This document shows positions 1 through 7,135 of a stretch of DNA of 64,000 nucleotides, in pieces (within the stretch, counting starts at the first letter, position 1; each line of letters begins with the position of its first letter). Source of the DNA: Wenyingzhuangia gilva (lineage in GTDB: Bacteria; Bacteroidota; Bacteroidia; Flavobacteriales; Flavobacteriaceae); the NCBI RefSeq assembly GCF_030519655.1, contig NZ_JAUMIT010000007.1, positions 1 to 64,000 on the forward strand. The letters run 5' to 3'. The translations under genes were made by a program, and so were the position numbers. Under the pieces are notes generated by a model. That model saw only the letters and a list, made by a program, of their open reading frames with translations, was not told the DNA's origin and ran no database searches.

Positions 1-121
1 TTTACGGAAAAGTTTTCAACTTATTTTTTTTTGCGTGAGAATTGGTTTCAAAATGTTTCAAGAAAAGTTAAGAATTAATTTATCTGCGGAAATTTCGACC
101 GAAATTTCCTGTTTAGGCTAA
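1..121 (-). other. Cassette D, partial (start of the next cassette)
   Basis: On the minus strand this begins at the G/TT crossover of the 116-312 site with TTAGCCTAAACAGG and leaves the window. No ORF is visible in the 121 bases. It contains a perfect inverted repeat at 88-109: arms of 10 bp (GGAAATTTCG and its complement) around a 2-base centre, which could be a hairpin or an operator near the cassette start. If the cassette model is right, the attC-like site that closes this cassette outside the window should carry GGCTAAC at its outer edge. Confidence 0.55.
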
Positions 122-312
122 CGGTTTTGGCTAGGCTTTGTGCGGGGTTGAAAATCGATAAGATTTTCGAACACGAACTAAGCCGAAGCTTTTTGTTTGG
201 ATTTGTTTCTTTGGTTTCACAAAGCCAAATCAACAAGATTTGGCGACTTAGTAAATATACACAAAACTTTGAGAAAGCACAGAACCCGCATGAAGTTTAG
301 CCGGTGTTGTAC
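116..312 (-). repeat. attC-like recombination site, copy 1 (closes cassette C)
   Basis: This 197-bp site ends 13 bases past the stop of the DUF4272 gene. Read on the minus strand it begins GTACAAC-ACC-GGCTA and ends TAGCC-AAAACC-GTTAGCC. The 5-bp inner stem GGCTA/TAGCC pairs, while the spacers differ in length (3 against 6), as in attC sites, where strand polarity comes from extrahelical bases. Inside are CGGG/CCCG arms, a GCCAAATC/GATTTGGC hairpin and an ACTAAG/CTTAGT stem. About 90% identical to the copies at 963 and 2066. Confidence 0.75.
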
Positions 313-325
313 AGCGTTTTTTTAG

Positions 326-952
326 TTATGTATCAGTATTTATAGTATCCCAATCTTTAGATAGTCCAATAATCCAATTAATTGCTTTATGTCTTTCCAT
401 GTAAACATCATTTGAATGTTTTCCAATTTTACCTATTTCAGTTCTTTTAGCAATCCAATGTAATCTATAAATTATGTCAGCTTGTTCTTGAATTTCATTT
501 AAAGGAATTATTTCAGCAGTTGTTATAAATTTTACAGGATTTTCATTTAGAGGAACATTATCGGCTTGTCTATCCTCATTACATTCGTTAAGTAAAGGAA
601 TTTCACTCCATAGTCCAATTGCCCAACCAAGAACTTCAATACTTTCAGTAACCCAATCAATATTTACTTTATCTTGTTTGGTCAGTGTTTTTTTTGTTAA
701 TATTTTATTCTCCCAATTACTTAATTCGTCAATTAATCCATATTCTTTCAATTTATTTTGAATAGATTTTCGAGATGCATTAAAAGAAATTCCATACAAA
801 TAAGCAAGTGATAATATTCGTTTTGCTATTTGTTCTCCTGTTTTAAATTTTAAATCATTTAAATTCTCAATTTCTGGTAGATTTAGATTTGGTTCTAATC
901 CTAAACTTTGGATTCTTTTTTCAGATTTAATTTTTAATTTTTCGGGATTCAT
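326..952 (-). CDS. DUF4272 domain-containing protein (cassette C cargo)
   Basis: This 208-residue protein starts at the ATG at 950-952 (MNPEKLKIKS). A longer reading frame continues upstream, but only by translating the attC-like repeat, so that start is rejected. The segment LSLAYLYGISFNA and the later WVTESIEVLGWAIGLWSEIP fit the DUF4272 family, a widespread bacterial family of unknown function whose signature is a tryptophan-rich EALxVLxWALGL block followed by an acidic loop. No signal peptide or membrane segment is seen. The gene fills its cassette tightly: the start is 10 bases from one site and the stop 13 bases from the next, with no room for a promoter of its own, so it probably depends on read-through from upstream. 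Confidence 0.75.
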   Translation of the reverse strand: MNPEKLKIKSEKRIQSLGLEPNLNLPEIENLNDLKFKTGEQIAKRILSLAYLYGISFNASRKSIQNKLKEYGLIDELSNWENKILTKKTLTKQDKVNIDWVTESIEVLGWAIGLWSEIPLLNECNEDRQADNVPLNENPVKFITTAEIIPLNEIQEQADIIYRLHWIAKRTEIGKIGKHSNDVYMERHKAINWIIGLSKDWDTINTDT

Positions 953-962
953 TTTTAATGCA

Positions 963-1159
963 GTACAACGGTTTTGGCTAGGATTAGTGCGGGAGAAAAT
1001 CGCCAAGATTTTCGAACACGTACTAAGCCGAAGCTTTTTGTTTGGATTTGTTTCTTTTAATTTCACGAAGCCAAATCAACAAGATTTGGCGACTTAGTAA
1101 ATATACACAAAACTTTGAAGTAGGACAGAAGCCCGTATTAATTTTAGCCGGTGTTAGGC
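963..1159 (-). repeat. attC-like recombination site, copy 2 (closes cassette B)
   Basis: 197 bp, between the stop of the DUF2971 gene (7 bases away) and the start of the DUF4272 gene (10 bases away). On the minus strand it begins GCCTAAC-ACC-GGCTA and ends TAGCC-AAAACC-GTTGTAC. The first box fits RYYYAAC exactly; the last box belongs to the next cassette, whose own site carries the complementary GTACAAC at 306-312. Internal hairpins GCCAAATC/GATTTGGC and GAAAATC/GATTTTC are conserved with the other copies. Confidence 0.77.
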
Positions 1160-1166
1160 ACTGGGT

Positions 1167-2045
1167 TTATAGTTTATATTCTTTATAATCTCTAGCCTCA
1201 AATGAATTATGATTCCAAAATATTTCAATTAGTGGAATATTCATTTTTTTCGAATATTTATGCAAATCTTTTTTTTGTTTATTATTAGCATAACTCGATA
1301 TAAAAATAGACTTTATACATTTTGAAATATCTAACATAATTGTAGAATCAAAAATGAATTTATCTTTGATTTTTTCAACAGCACATTTTTCCTTGTTATA
1401 TAGAGTTCCTATTCTGTATTCGTTTTCCCCAGAATAATCTATGTGTTTTAGAAAAAATGATTTTAAGATTATTTCATTTATCTTTTTTTCATATACATCT
1501 TTACCAACCTGTATTAAATAATCTCCTTGAAAATTTCCTAATTTTTGTAGCGATAATTCATTGAATGGTAGATACTCAATATTTTTTTCAATTAATTTTA
1601 AACTTTTGTTTTTTGATAAAATTTTTTCTTTTGAAAAAGCAATACAAACTCCTGTATATTTATCAGCGTATTGATCCCACATTCTAGGCTTAGTAAAACC
1701 AAATAGTTCTTCATTTCCTTTAAAAGAATTAATGGAATTTTTGTTTTCATAATATTCAAACATATTATTTTGGCAAAAGCAAACTTGATAAAAGCTTTTC
1801 TCTAATTTATAAGCAAAAGAATCTAATTCATTAGCGTTTATCATTATCTCTTTGCTCAACTCTTGATTTATACTATATACAGTACTTCTTTGAGGATTAC
1901 TACTTTCAATAGGGTCATTTGATTTACGAGATTCATTAAATTTCAGCTGATTATTATAGAGAATAAAATCTATTGCTGTTGAAGCATTTGTATAATGATA
2001 AATTATGTCATTATCATATAAATCATTTAATAAATCAATATTCAT
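1167..2045 (-). CDS. DUF2971 domain-containing protein (cassette B cargo)
   Basis: This 292-residue protein starts at the ATG at 2043-2045 (MNIDLLNDLYD). The longer upstream frame only translates the neighbouring repeat and is not used. The N-terminal IIYHYTNASTAIDFIL, the following SNDPIESSNP, a mid-protein FCQNNMFEYYE and RMWDQYADKYTGVCIAFSKE fit DUF2971, a family of unknown biochemical function often found in accessory and defence-associated DNA. No signal peptide or membrane helix is visible. The gene lies between two attC-like sites, 20 bases after one and 7 bases before the next, and is read in the same direction as the recombinase. A toxin or ADP-ribosyltransferase-like role has been suspected for some HYT-containing proteins, but nothing here proves it. 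Confidence 0.75.
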   Translation of the reverse strand: MNIDLLNDLYDNDIIYHYTNASTAIDFILYNNQLKFNESRKSNDPIESSNPQRSTVYSINQELSKEIMINANELDSFAYKLEKSFYQVCFCQNNMFEYYENKNSINSFKGNEELFGFTKPRMWDQYADKYTGVCIAFSKEKILSKNKSLKLIEKNIEYLPFNELSLQKLGNFQGDYLIQVGKDVYEKKINEIILKSFFLKHIDYSGENEYRIGTLYNKEKCAVEKIKDKFIFDSTIMLDISKCIKSIFISSYANNKQKKDLHKYSKKMNIPLIEIFWNHNSFEARDYKEYKL

Positions 2046-2065
2046 TTTATTTATTTTTGCCTTGT

Positions 2066-2264
2066 GCCTAACGGTTTTGGCTAGGCTTTGTGCGGGAAGA
2101 AAATCGGCAAGATTTTCGAACACGCAACTAAGCCGAAGCTTTTTGTTTGGATTTGTTTCTTTTGGTTTCGCAAAGCCAAATCAACAAGATTTGGCGACTT
2201 AGTAAATATACACAAAACTTTGAAGTTAGCACAAAACCCGCATGAAGTTTAGCCGGTGTTAGCT
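2066..2264 (-). repeat. attC-like recombination site, copy 3 (closes cassette A)
   Basis: 199 bp. On the minus strand it begins AGCTAAC-ACC-GGCTA and ends TAGCC-AAAACC-GTTAGGC, the last box fitting GTTRRRY. The outer box at 2258-2264 extends to a 10-base match with the cassette start at 2849-2858. The final GTTAGGC extends to a 9-base match with the outer edge of the next site (1153-1161). The inner ACTAAG/CTTAGT, GAAAATC/GATTTTC and GCCAAATC/GATTTGGC stems are present as in copies 1 and 2. Confidence 0.78.
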
Positions 2265-2851
2265 AAAGTATTTTTCAAACTGATTTTTAGATTGAAAAAG
2301 TCATGTTAAAAAAGTTAAGTTTCAAAGAAAATATTGGTTTCCTATTTCCACAAAAATTTAGAATAGTTAAAGTTCTTAATCATGACAATTTTTCAAAAGA
2401 AACATGATTTCACGTAACTACGATAATTCCCTACACGTTTCTACTGTTTTCAATTATCAAGAAAAGAAGAACTTTTTATGTTTAGTTAATGTTTCAAAAA
2501 CTTAATAATTTCACGCAACTACGATAATTTCCTACGCGTTTCTACTGTTGTTTATTTATCAAGAAAATATGATTTTTTTAAGTTTAAATAATTTCTCAAA
2601 AACTTGATATTTTTCGCAGTTACTGTTTTTAAACACAAGTTTTTTGTCACGACTTTTAAAATATTTTCGCTGATAAGAATGTTAATTTTTGATAGAAATA
2701 TTTTTTTAAGGTTTTATACACAACGAAAAAAGTCAATAATTTTCAGCTAATAAAATGCTCTTATTTTATGATAAATTTCAAAATAGGAGAGAAGTTAAAA
2801 AGTTTCAAATTATATTGATATTTCTACGGAAAACGCCGCTACGATTATTTT
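2265..2851. other. Cassette A body without an ORF
   Basis: About 590 bases between the first attC-like site and the putative attI contain no open frame of useful length on either strand. The stretch is very AT-rich and holds the tandem repeat at 2406-2607 with diverged partial copies on both sides. As the first cassette after attI it could carry a promoter or a non-coding RNA, or be a decayed gene. The sequence does not decide among these. Confidence 0.55.
2406..2607. repeat. Two tandem units of about 101 bp in cassette A
   Basis: The unit at 2406-2506 is repeated at 2507-2607 with an offset of 101 bases. The best conserved part is TTTCACG-AACTACGATAAT followed by CCTAC-CGTTTCTACTG, and each unit ends in a TTTCAAAAACTT-like segment. 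The TTTCAAAAG word at about 2385 and the TTTTTCGCAGTTACTG at about 2610 look like diverged fragments of the same unit. Confidence 0.7.
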
Positions 2852-2870
2852 AGCTAACTTGTTATATCAA
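2852..2870 (-). other. Putative attI (insertion site next to the recombinase)
   Basis: On the minus strand, about 40 bases past the recombinase stop, the sequence is GATATAACAAGTTAGCT. It contains the near-palindrome TAAC-AA-GTTA and a GTTRRRY-like box whose first six cassette bases, TTAGCT, match the outer box of the first attC-like site (2258-2264) over 10 bases. This is the boundary expected between a fixed attI and the first inserted cassette. No IntI binding site is known for such a recombinase, so the outer limits are not defined. Confidence 0.6.
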
Positions 2871-2880
2871 AACTAAAAGT

Positions 2881-2899
2881 ACTGAATATAATATTCAGT
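2881..2899. other. Perfect palindrome between recombinase and attI
   Basis: A 19-base perfect inverted repeat with 9-bp arms (ACTGAATAT/ATATTCAGT) and a 1-base centre abuts the stop codon of the recombinase and lies 11 bases from the putative attI. It could be an accessory binding site of the recombinase or the hairpin of a weak terminator; no T-run follows on the minus strand. Confidence 0.5.
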
Positions 2900-4098
2900 T
2901 ACGGGTTATCCGTACCTTTTAGTGTTTGTTTTTCGTTAAAAATAGTATTATTTTTTTGTTGTAGCTCAATTTGTTTTACAAATAAATCTAAAGGATTGGT
3001 AATTTTTTGTAAATCCTGACTCCTAACATGCGTGTACACCATGGTCGTCTCTGGCCTAGAATGACCCAACAGCTCCTGAATATATCTAATGTCTGTTCCG
3101 TTTTCTAATAGGTGAGTGGCATAACTATGTCTTAAGGTGTGTGGCGTAACTCTTTTAATAATTCTTGCCAATCCACAGCTCTTTTTAAGAAATTTTCTAA
3201 TAGATTCTGTTGAGTAAGGGGTTTCTTCATCAACGCCTTCAATCAAATACGTTTTAGGTTCGTAGGTCGTTAAATAATTATGTAATAAAGGCATTATTAC
3301 GTTGGCAATAGGTATATATCTGTCTTTTCTTCCTTTTCCAATTTGTACTTTTAAAACTTGTCTTTGTAAATCTATATCACGCAATTTTAAGTTGATCAAT
3401 TCTCCAATCCTTAATCCAGAAGAGTATATCAAGGCAATACAAACTCTATGTTTTAAATTTTTGGTAACTCTAATCAATTCAATCACTTCTTCTTTAGATA
3501 ATACATTAGGTAGTAGTTTACTTTTTCTAGGAGCCAAAGCATTAAAATCAATTTCAATAGGCATTTGTGTAAAGGTAATATAATGTTTCATAGCACTAAT
3601 AAATTGTCTATGAGTGCTAATAGAGGCTCTAGAGGGCACCAAAGCGTACTCTATAAATAATTCAATATCTCTTAAACTAAACTCCTTTATTTCTTTTTGA
3701 TGAATCACAAATTCAGCCACCAAATTTGTATAAGTTTTTAAGGTGCTTTCACTAAATCTTTTTCCTTTTAAATATTTATAAAATGCATTTAATACTGTTC
3801 TTTGCTCTTCGTTTAATCTCTCTTTAATAGGAGCTTTTTTAGGTACAGAAACATTAACAATACTACTCTTCTTTTTTAGTAAACTGTAATCAACAAACCC
3901 CAAATCTTTAAAAGTATCATAAAAAGAATTTAACTCAAACTCCGATTTTAAAGCATACCAACATCTAAAAGTTTCACTCCAATAAACACGAGTTTCCCAT
4001 CGTTTTAAGGCGTTTTTAATCTTTAAATTGTAGTCAAATTCAATCAAAATAATTTCTTTATTTTTATGAATTTCAGGTTTTAAAATAATCTTTTTCAT
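2899..4098 (-). CDS. Tyrosine recombinase (site-specific integrase), putative cassette integrase
   Basis: This 399-residue protein has an N-terminal extension of about 90 residues (a WETRVYWSETFRCWY module seen in Bacteroidota integrases), a SAM-like core-binding domain (about 95-185) and a C-terminal catalytic domain (about 195-380). The catalytic set is visible: Arg in SSGLRIGELI, Lys in GKGRKDRYIPI, HTLRH, LGHSRPETT and the Tyr of VYTHV. The end KITNPLD resembles the tail of IntI and of many flavobacterial recombinases. Only about 70 residues separate GKGRKDR from HTLRH, as in XerD, so the IntI-specific insertion is absent. It is the only recombinase in view, lies about 40 bases from the attI-like site and is co-oriented with the cassettes, the reverse of the classical intI layout. 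A role in cassette movement is inference from this position. Confidence 0.85.
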   Translation of the reverse strand: MKKIILKPEIHKNKEIILIEFDYNLKIKNALKRWETRVYWSETFRCWYALKSEFELNSFYDTFKDLGFVDYSLLKKKSSIVNVSVPKKAPIKERLNEEQRTVLNAFYKYLKGKRFSESTLKTYTNLVAEFVIHQKEIKEFSLRDIELFIEYALVPSRASISTHRQFISAMKHYITFTQMPIEIDFNALAPRKSKLLPNVLSKEEVIELIRVTKNLKHRVCIALIYSSGLRIGELINLKLRDIDLQRQVLKVQIGKGRKDRYIPIANVIMPLLHNYLTTYEPKTYLIEGVDEETPYSTESIRKFLKKSCGLARIIKRVTPHTLRHSYATHLLENGTDIRYIQELLGHSRPETTMVYTHVRSQDLQKITNPLDLFVKQIELQQKNNTIFNEKQTLKGTDNP

Positions 4099-4187
4099 CT
4101 GTAAAGTATTGGTAGAATAGCAAATACAACAATTTTTCTCTTAAAGATACAAAACACTTTACACTCATTAAAGAGTTTACGAAACAT

Positions 4188-4218
4188 CTTTTACATTCAC
4201 GTCAGAACCCTATCTTTG
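4188..4218 (+). promoter_or_regulatory. Promoter of the radical SAM gene
   Basis: A TATCTTTG element (4211-4218) fits the Bacteroidota -7 consensus TAnnTTTG, with a CTTT 19 bases upstream as a weak -33. The GTG at 4218 lies at the last base of the -7 box, so it cannot be the start of translation; the ATG at 4236 is used instead. Confidence 0.6.
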
Positions 4219-4235
4219 TGTTTTATCAAAATCAT

Positions 4236-6092
4236 ATGCCAGTAAACACACTTTTAATTACGCCTCCTTTTACTCAGCTAAACACGGCCTATCCTGCTAC
4301 GGCTTATATCAAAGGTTTTTTGGATAGTAAAGGAGTAAAGACCACTCAAATGGATTTGAGCATTGAGTTGTTTACAGCGGTGTTTACAAGGGAATTTATT
4401 GATGCTATTTTTAAACAAGCCGATTTACTTAAAAATTACGATTTTCCTTTGGTTTGGAAACAAAAAGAGGAATACATCAACAAGGTAGAAACCGTTATGA
4501 ATTATTTGAGGGTGCAAGAAGTTACGGCTGCTTATCAAATCAATCATAAAGATTTTTTACCTCACGGACACAGACGTATCAAGCTTGAAAAAGACTTAAG
4601 TACGGAGTTTGGAATGTTAGGAATTTTAGACAAAGCCAAGCATATTGCTACTCTGTTTGTAGAGGAATTGGGGGATTTTATCAATGCCAATGTGGATGAG
4701 TTTTTCTCTTTTACACGTTATGCCGAAAGTATTGCTCGTGCTGCTTCTAGTTTTGATACCATTGATGAGTTTTTACAATACGAAACTACTTTGATAGAAG
4801 ATGAAATGTTGTATATTTTAGATCAGCATTTACAAGAAAACAAATATGATTTAATTTGTTTTACCGTTCCTTTTCCAGGGAATTTATTTTCTGCTTTGCG
4901 ATGTGCTCAGTTCATAAAACAAGAATATCCACAAATTCAAATTGCCATGGGTGGCGGATATCCAAATACAGAATTAAGACGTTTGTCTGATCCTCGTATT
5001 TTTGAGTATGTTGATTTTATTTCGTTAGATGATGGTGAAAGTCCACTGTTAAGAATTACAGAATACATTGCGAGTAAAATAGGAGTAGAGTCTTTAGAAC
5101 GTACTTATATTTTACAGAATGATAAAGTGATTTATGCAAACAAATTACCCAACACTATTTTTCATCATAAAAACTTACCAGCTCCAAGTTATGTAGGATT
5201 GCCACACAATAAATATTTGTCTTTTTTAGATGTGATGAACCCGATGCACCGTATGTGGTCTGATGGAAGATGGAATAAACTAACCATTTCTCACGGATGC
5301 TATTGGAAACAATGTTCTTTTTGTGATGTGACTTTAGATTATATCGGGAATTACGAAAACACCACTGCGGATGATTTGGTGAATAAAATTGAAAAAATTG
5401 TAGCCGAAACAGGTGTCACAGGTTTTCACTTTGTAGATGAAGCCGCTCCGCCAAAAATGTTACGTGCTTTGGCAAATAAATTGTTAGAACGCAAAGTCTA
5501 TATTACTTGGTGGACAAACATTCGTTTTGAAAAAACATTCACTAGAGAGTTATGTGCCTTATTGTCAAAATCAGGCTGTATAGCAGTTACAGGTGGATTA
5601 GAAGTGGCTTCGGATAGATTGCTAGCCAAAATGAAAAAAGGAGTTGATATTGGACAAGTAGCCAGAGTAACCAAAGCTTTTTCTGATGAAAACATCATGG
5701 TGCATGCCTATTTAATGTATGGATTTCCAACGGAAACTGAACAAGAAACCATCGATTCTTTAGAAGTGGTTCGTCAACTGTTTATGCACAATTGTATTCA
5801 GTCTGGATTTTGGCATCAATTTGCTTGTACAGCACACAGTCCCGTAGGGAAAAATCCTGATGAATTTGGTATCAAAGTCACAGGACCAAAGTTTAAAGGT
5901 TTTGCTGAGAATGATTTGTATCACGAAGATCCCACAGGAGCAGCGCATCATTTATACAGTCAAGGATTAAATATCGCTTTAAACAATTACCTAAACCACA
6001 AAGGATTTGATATTCCTTTGTCTCAATATTTTGATTTTAAGACTCCCAATACAACTATAAATTCTCAATTAATTAAAAATTATTTAAAATAG
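4236..6092 (+). CDS. B12-binding-type radical SAM protein
   Basis: This 618-residue protein starts at the ATG at 4236 (MPVNTLLITPPF); an in-frame GTG at 4218 lies inside the promoter. The N-terminal third has the LLITPP opening and the later LICFTVPFPGNLF and IAMGGGYPN segments of a cobalamin-binding (Rossmann-like) domain. A radical SAM domain follows, with a SHGCYWKQCSFCDV cluster motif at about residue 355-368 and later GFHFVDEA, GGLEVASDR and YGFPTETEQET. The cysteine spacing is CX4CX2C rather than the usual CX3CX2C. Such proteins methylate or rearrange unactivated carbons; the substrate cannot be told here. It is divergent from the recombinase and monocistronic, ended by a strong hairpin at 6110-6138. 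Confidence 0.85.
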   Translation: MPVNTLLITPPFTQLNTAYPATAYIKGFLDSKGVKTTQMDLSIELFTAVFTREFIDAIFKQADLLKNYDFPLVWKQKEEYINKVETVMNYLRVQEVTAAYQINHKDFLPHGHRRIKLEKDLSTEFGMLGILDKAKHIATLFVEELGDFINANVDEFFSFTRYAESIARAASSFDTIDEFLQYETTLIEDEMLYILDQHLQENKYDLICFTVPFPGNLFSALRCAQFIKQEYPQIQIAMGGGYPNTELRRLSDPRIFEYVDFISLDDGESPLLRITEYIASKIGVESLERTYILQNDKVIYANKLPNTIFHHKNLPAPSYVGLPHNKYLSFLDVMNPMHRMWSDGRWNKLTISHGCYWKQCSFCDVTLDYIGNYENTTADDLVNKIEKIVAETGVTGFHFVDEAAPPKMLRALANKLLERKVYITWWTNIRFEKTFTRELCALLSKSGCIAVTGGLEVASDRLLAKMKKGVDIGQVARVTKAFSDENIMVHAYLMYGFPTETEQETIDSLEVVRQLFMHNCIQSGFWHQFACTAHSPVGKNPDEFGIKVTGPKFKGFAENDLYHEDPTGAAHHLYSQGLNIALNNYLNHKGFDIPLSQYFDFKTPNTTINSQLIKNYLK

Positions 6093-6109
6093 ATTTTATT
6101 GCTAAAAAA

Positions 6110-6138
6110 CAAAAGTCATCTTAAAAAGATGACTTTTG
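6110..6138. terminator. Bidirectional terminator
   Basis: A 13-bp perfect stem (CAAAAGTCATCTT and its complement) with an AAA loop, rich in A on one side and T on the other, lies between the convergent radical SAM and prohibitin-like genes. Confidence 0.85.
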
Positions 6139-6151
6139 ACTTGTAGGTATT

Positions 6152-6931
6152 TTAATCTTCTTGATTAATCAACAAAGGAGTTTTTCCGTCGGTAATAATT
6201 ACTTTACTGTTAGGAGATTTAGACAATTCTTTAAACGCTTCGATGGTTTTAATTTTAATAATTTGATCTGTCAAACCTTCAGAGAATATTTTTTGAGCAT
6301 CTCTTTCCCCTTTAGCGTTGATGATTTTTCTATCAGCCTCTAATTTTTCTTGTTGTAACACAAACTCCATTCTCATGGCATCTTGTTCTGCTTGTAATTT
6401 TCTTTCAATAGAATTGGCTAACCCATTAGGGAGTTGAATTCTTTTCATTAAAACAGCTATCAAATCAATTCCTTCTGCTTGCTTTTCAAGATTTACTTTC
6501 ATCTTTTTTAGAATTTCAGCTTCAATTTTTGCTCTCATTCCAGAGTGCATGTCTTTTGCATAAAATTGTGCACAAACATCAGAAGCGGCCGATCTAAAAA
6601 CACTGGTCACCACAGATTCATAGTTTTTACCTAAATTTATTAGGACAGAGGTTAATTTTTGTGGTTCTAATCTATATAAAATTGAAATTTCTGAATTAAC
6701 ACTTAATCCTTCTTTACTAGGTAAGCTTAAAATAAGTTTAATGTTGTTGGTTTGTGTAGACTCTTTAACCACTTTACTGACTAATGGGTTATAAAACACT
6801 ATTCCTTGAGTTTGTACTTTACTAGAAAATTTACCTAAAGTTTGTTTAATTCCAACTTCTCCTGGTCTAATTACCCTACAACTAGAGAGGGTAAAAACGG
6901 CACTTAATGACAATAAAATTAATTTTTTCAT
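6152..6931 (-). CDS. Prohibitin-like SPFH-domain lipoprotein
   Basis: This 259-residue protein begins with a lipoprotein signal (LSAVFTLSSC, lipobox Cys at about 18). VIRPGEVGIKQTLGKF opens an SPFH/band 7 domain that runs to about residue 190. A charged helix follows (QAEQDAMRMEFVLQQEKLEADR, then IINAKGERDAQKI), as in prohibitins and stomatins, and the end NSKVIITDGKTPLLIN is also typical. Such proteins form ring or cage oligomers on membranes. Here the lipid anchor replaces the usual N-terminal transmembrane helix, which would place it on the periplasmic face or outer membrane. It is a single gene, convergent with the radical SAM gene. Confidence 0.85.
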   Translation of the reverse strand: MKKLILLSLSAVFTLSSCRVIRPGEVGIKQTLGKFSSKVQTQGIVFYNPLVSKVVKESTQTNNIKLILSLPSKEGLSVNSEISILYRLEPQKLTSVLINLGKNYESVVTSVFRSAASDVCAQFYAKDMHSGMRAKIEAEILKKMKVNLEKQAEGIDLIAVLMKRIQLPNGLANSIERKLQAEQDAMRMEFVLQQEKLEADRKIINAKGERDAQKIFSEGLTDQIIKIKTIEAFKELSKSPNSKVIITDGKTPLLINQED

Positions 6932-7135
6932 GATATGTTTTTTTAAATGATTACTTGAATAATATGTAATAAATTTAAAAAATCACATTTATATATTTTC
7001 ATTTATATAATTTATAATCTGTATAAGTAAAAATTAATAATTTTAAGCATTTTGTTATAAATCAATAAAAATGATATGTATCTATCGGTTCTTTTTAAAA
7101 TAGGAATGATTTTAATGACAATCTAGGCATTCTAG

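Larger units (their letters stand above)
1..4098 (-). mobile_element. Integron-like cassette array with its tyrosine recombinase
   Basis: On the minus strand the order is recombinase (2899-4098), putative attI (2852-2858), cassette A without ORF (2072-2857), cassette B with a DUF2971 gene (969-2071), cassette C with a DUF4272 gene (122-968), and a cassette D that runs off the window (1-121). Three 197-199 bp repeats at about 90% identity close cassettes A, B and C. The 7-mer at each cassette start is the reverse complement of the 7-mer at the outer edge of its own repeat: GTTAGGC with GCCTAAC, GTTGTAC with GTACAAC, GTTAGCT with AGCTAAC. This rule is seen directly and is the hallmark of integron cassettes. 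Naming it an integron is inference, because the recombinase looks Xer-like rather than IntI-like. Confidence 0.8.

Noticed and set aside
953-1066. Longer N-terminus of the DUF4272 gene, and likewise of the DUF2971 gene (2046-2123)
   Set aside because: The extra codons only translate the attC-like repeat; both extensions share the same repeat-derived residues.
2005-2202. Plus-strand ORF of 65 codons
   Set aside because: It is formed by the repeat and the antisense start of the DUF2971 gene; no coding character.
116-2264. The 197-bp repeats as MITEs or REP elements
   Set aside because: A MITE copy should have the same short duplication on both its sides. Here the flanks of one copy differ, while the end of one copy is the inverse of the start of the next, which fits cassette units.
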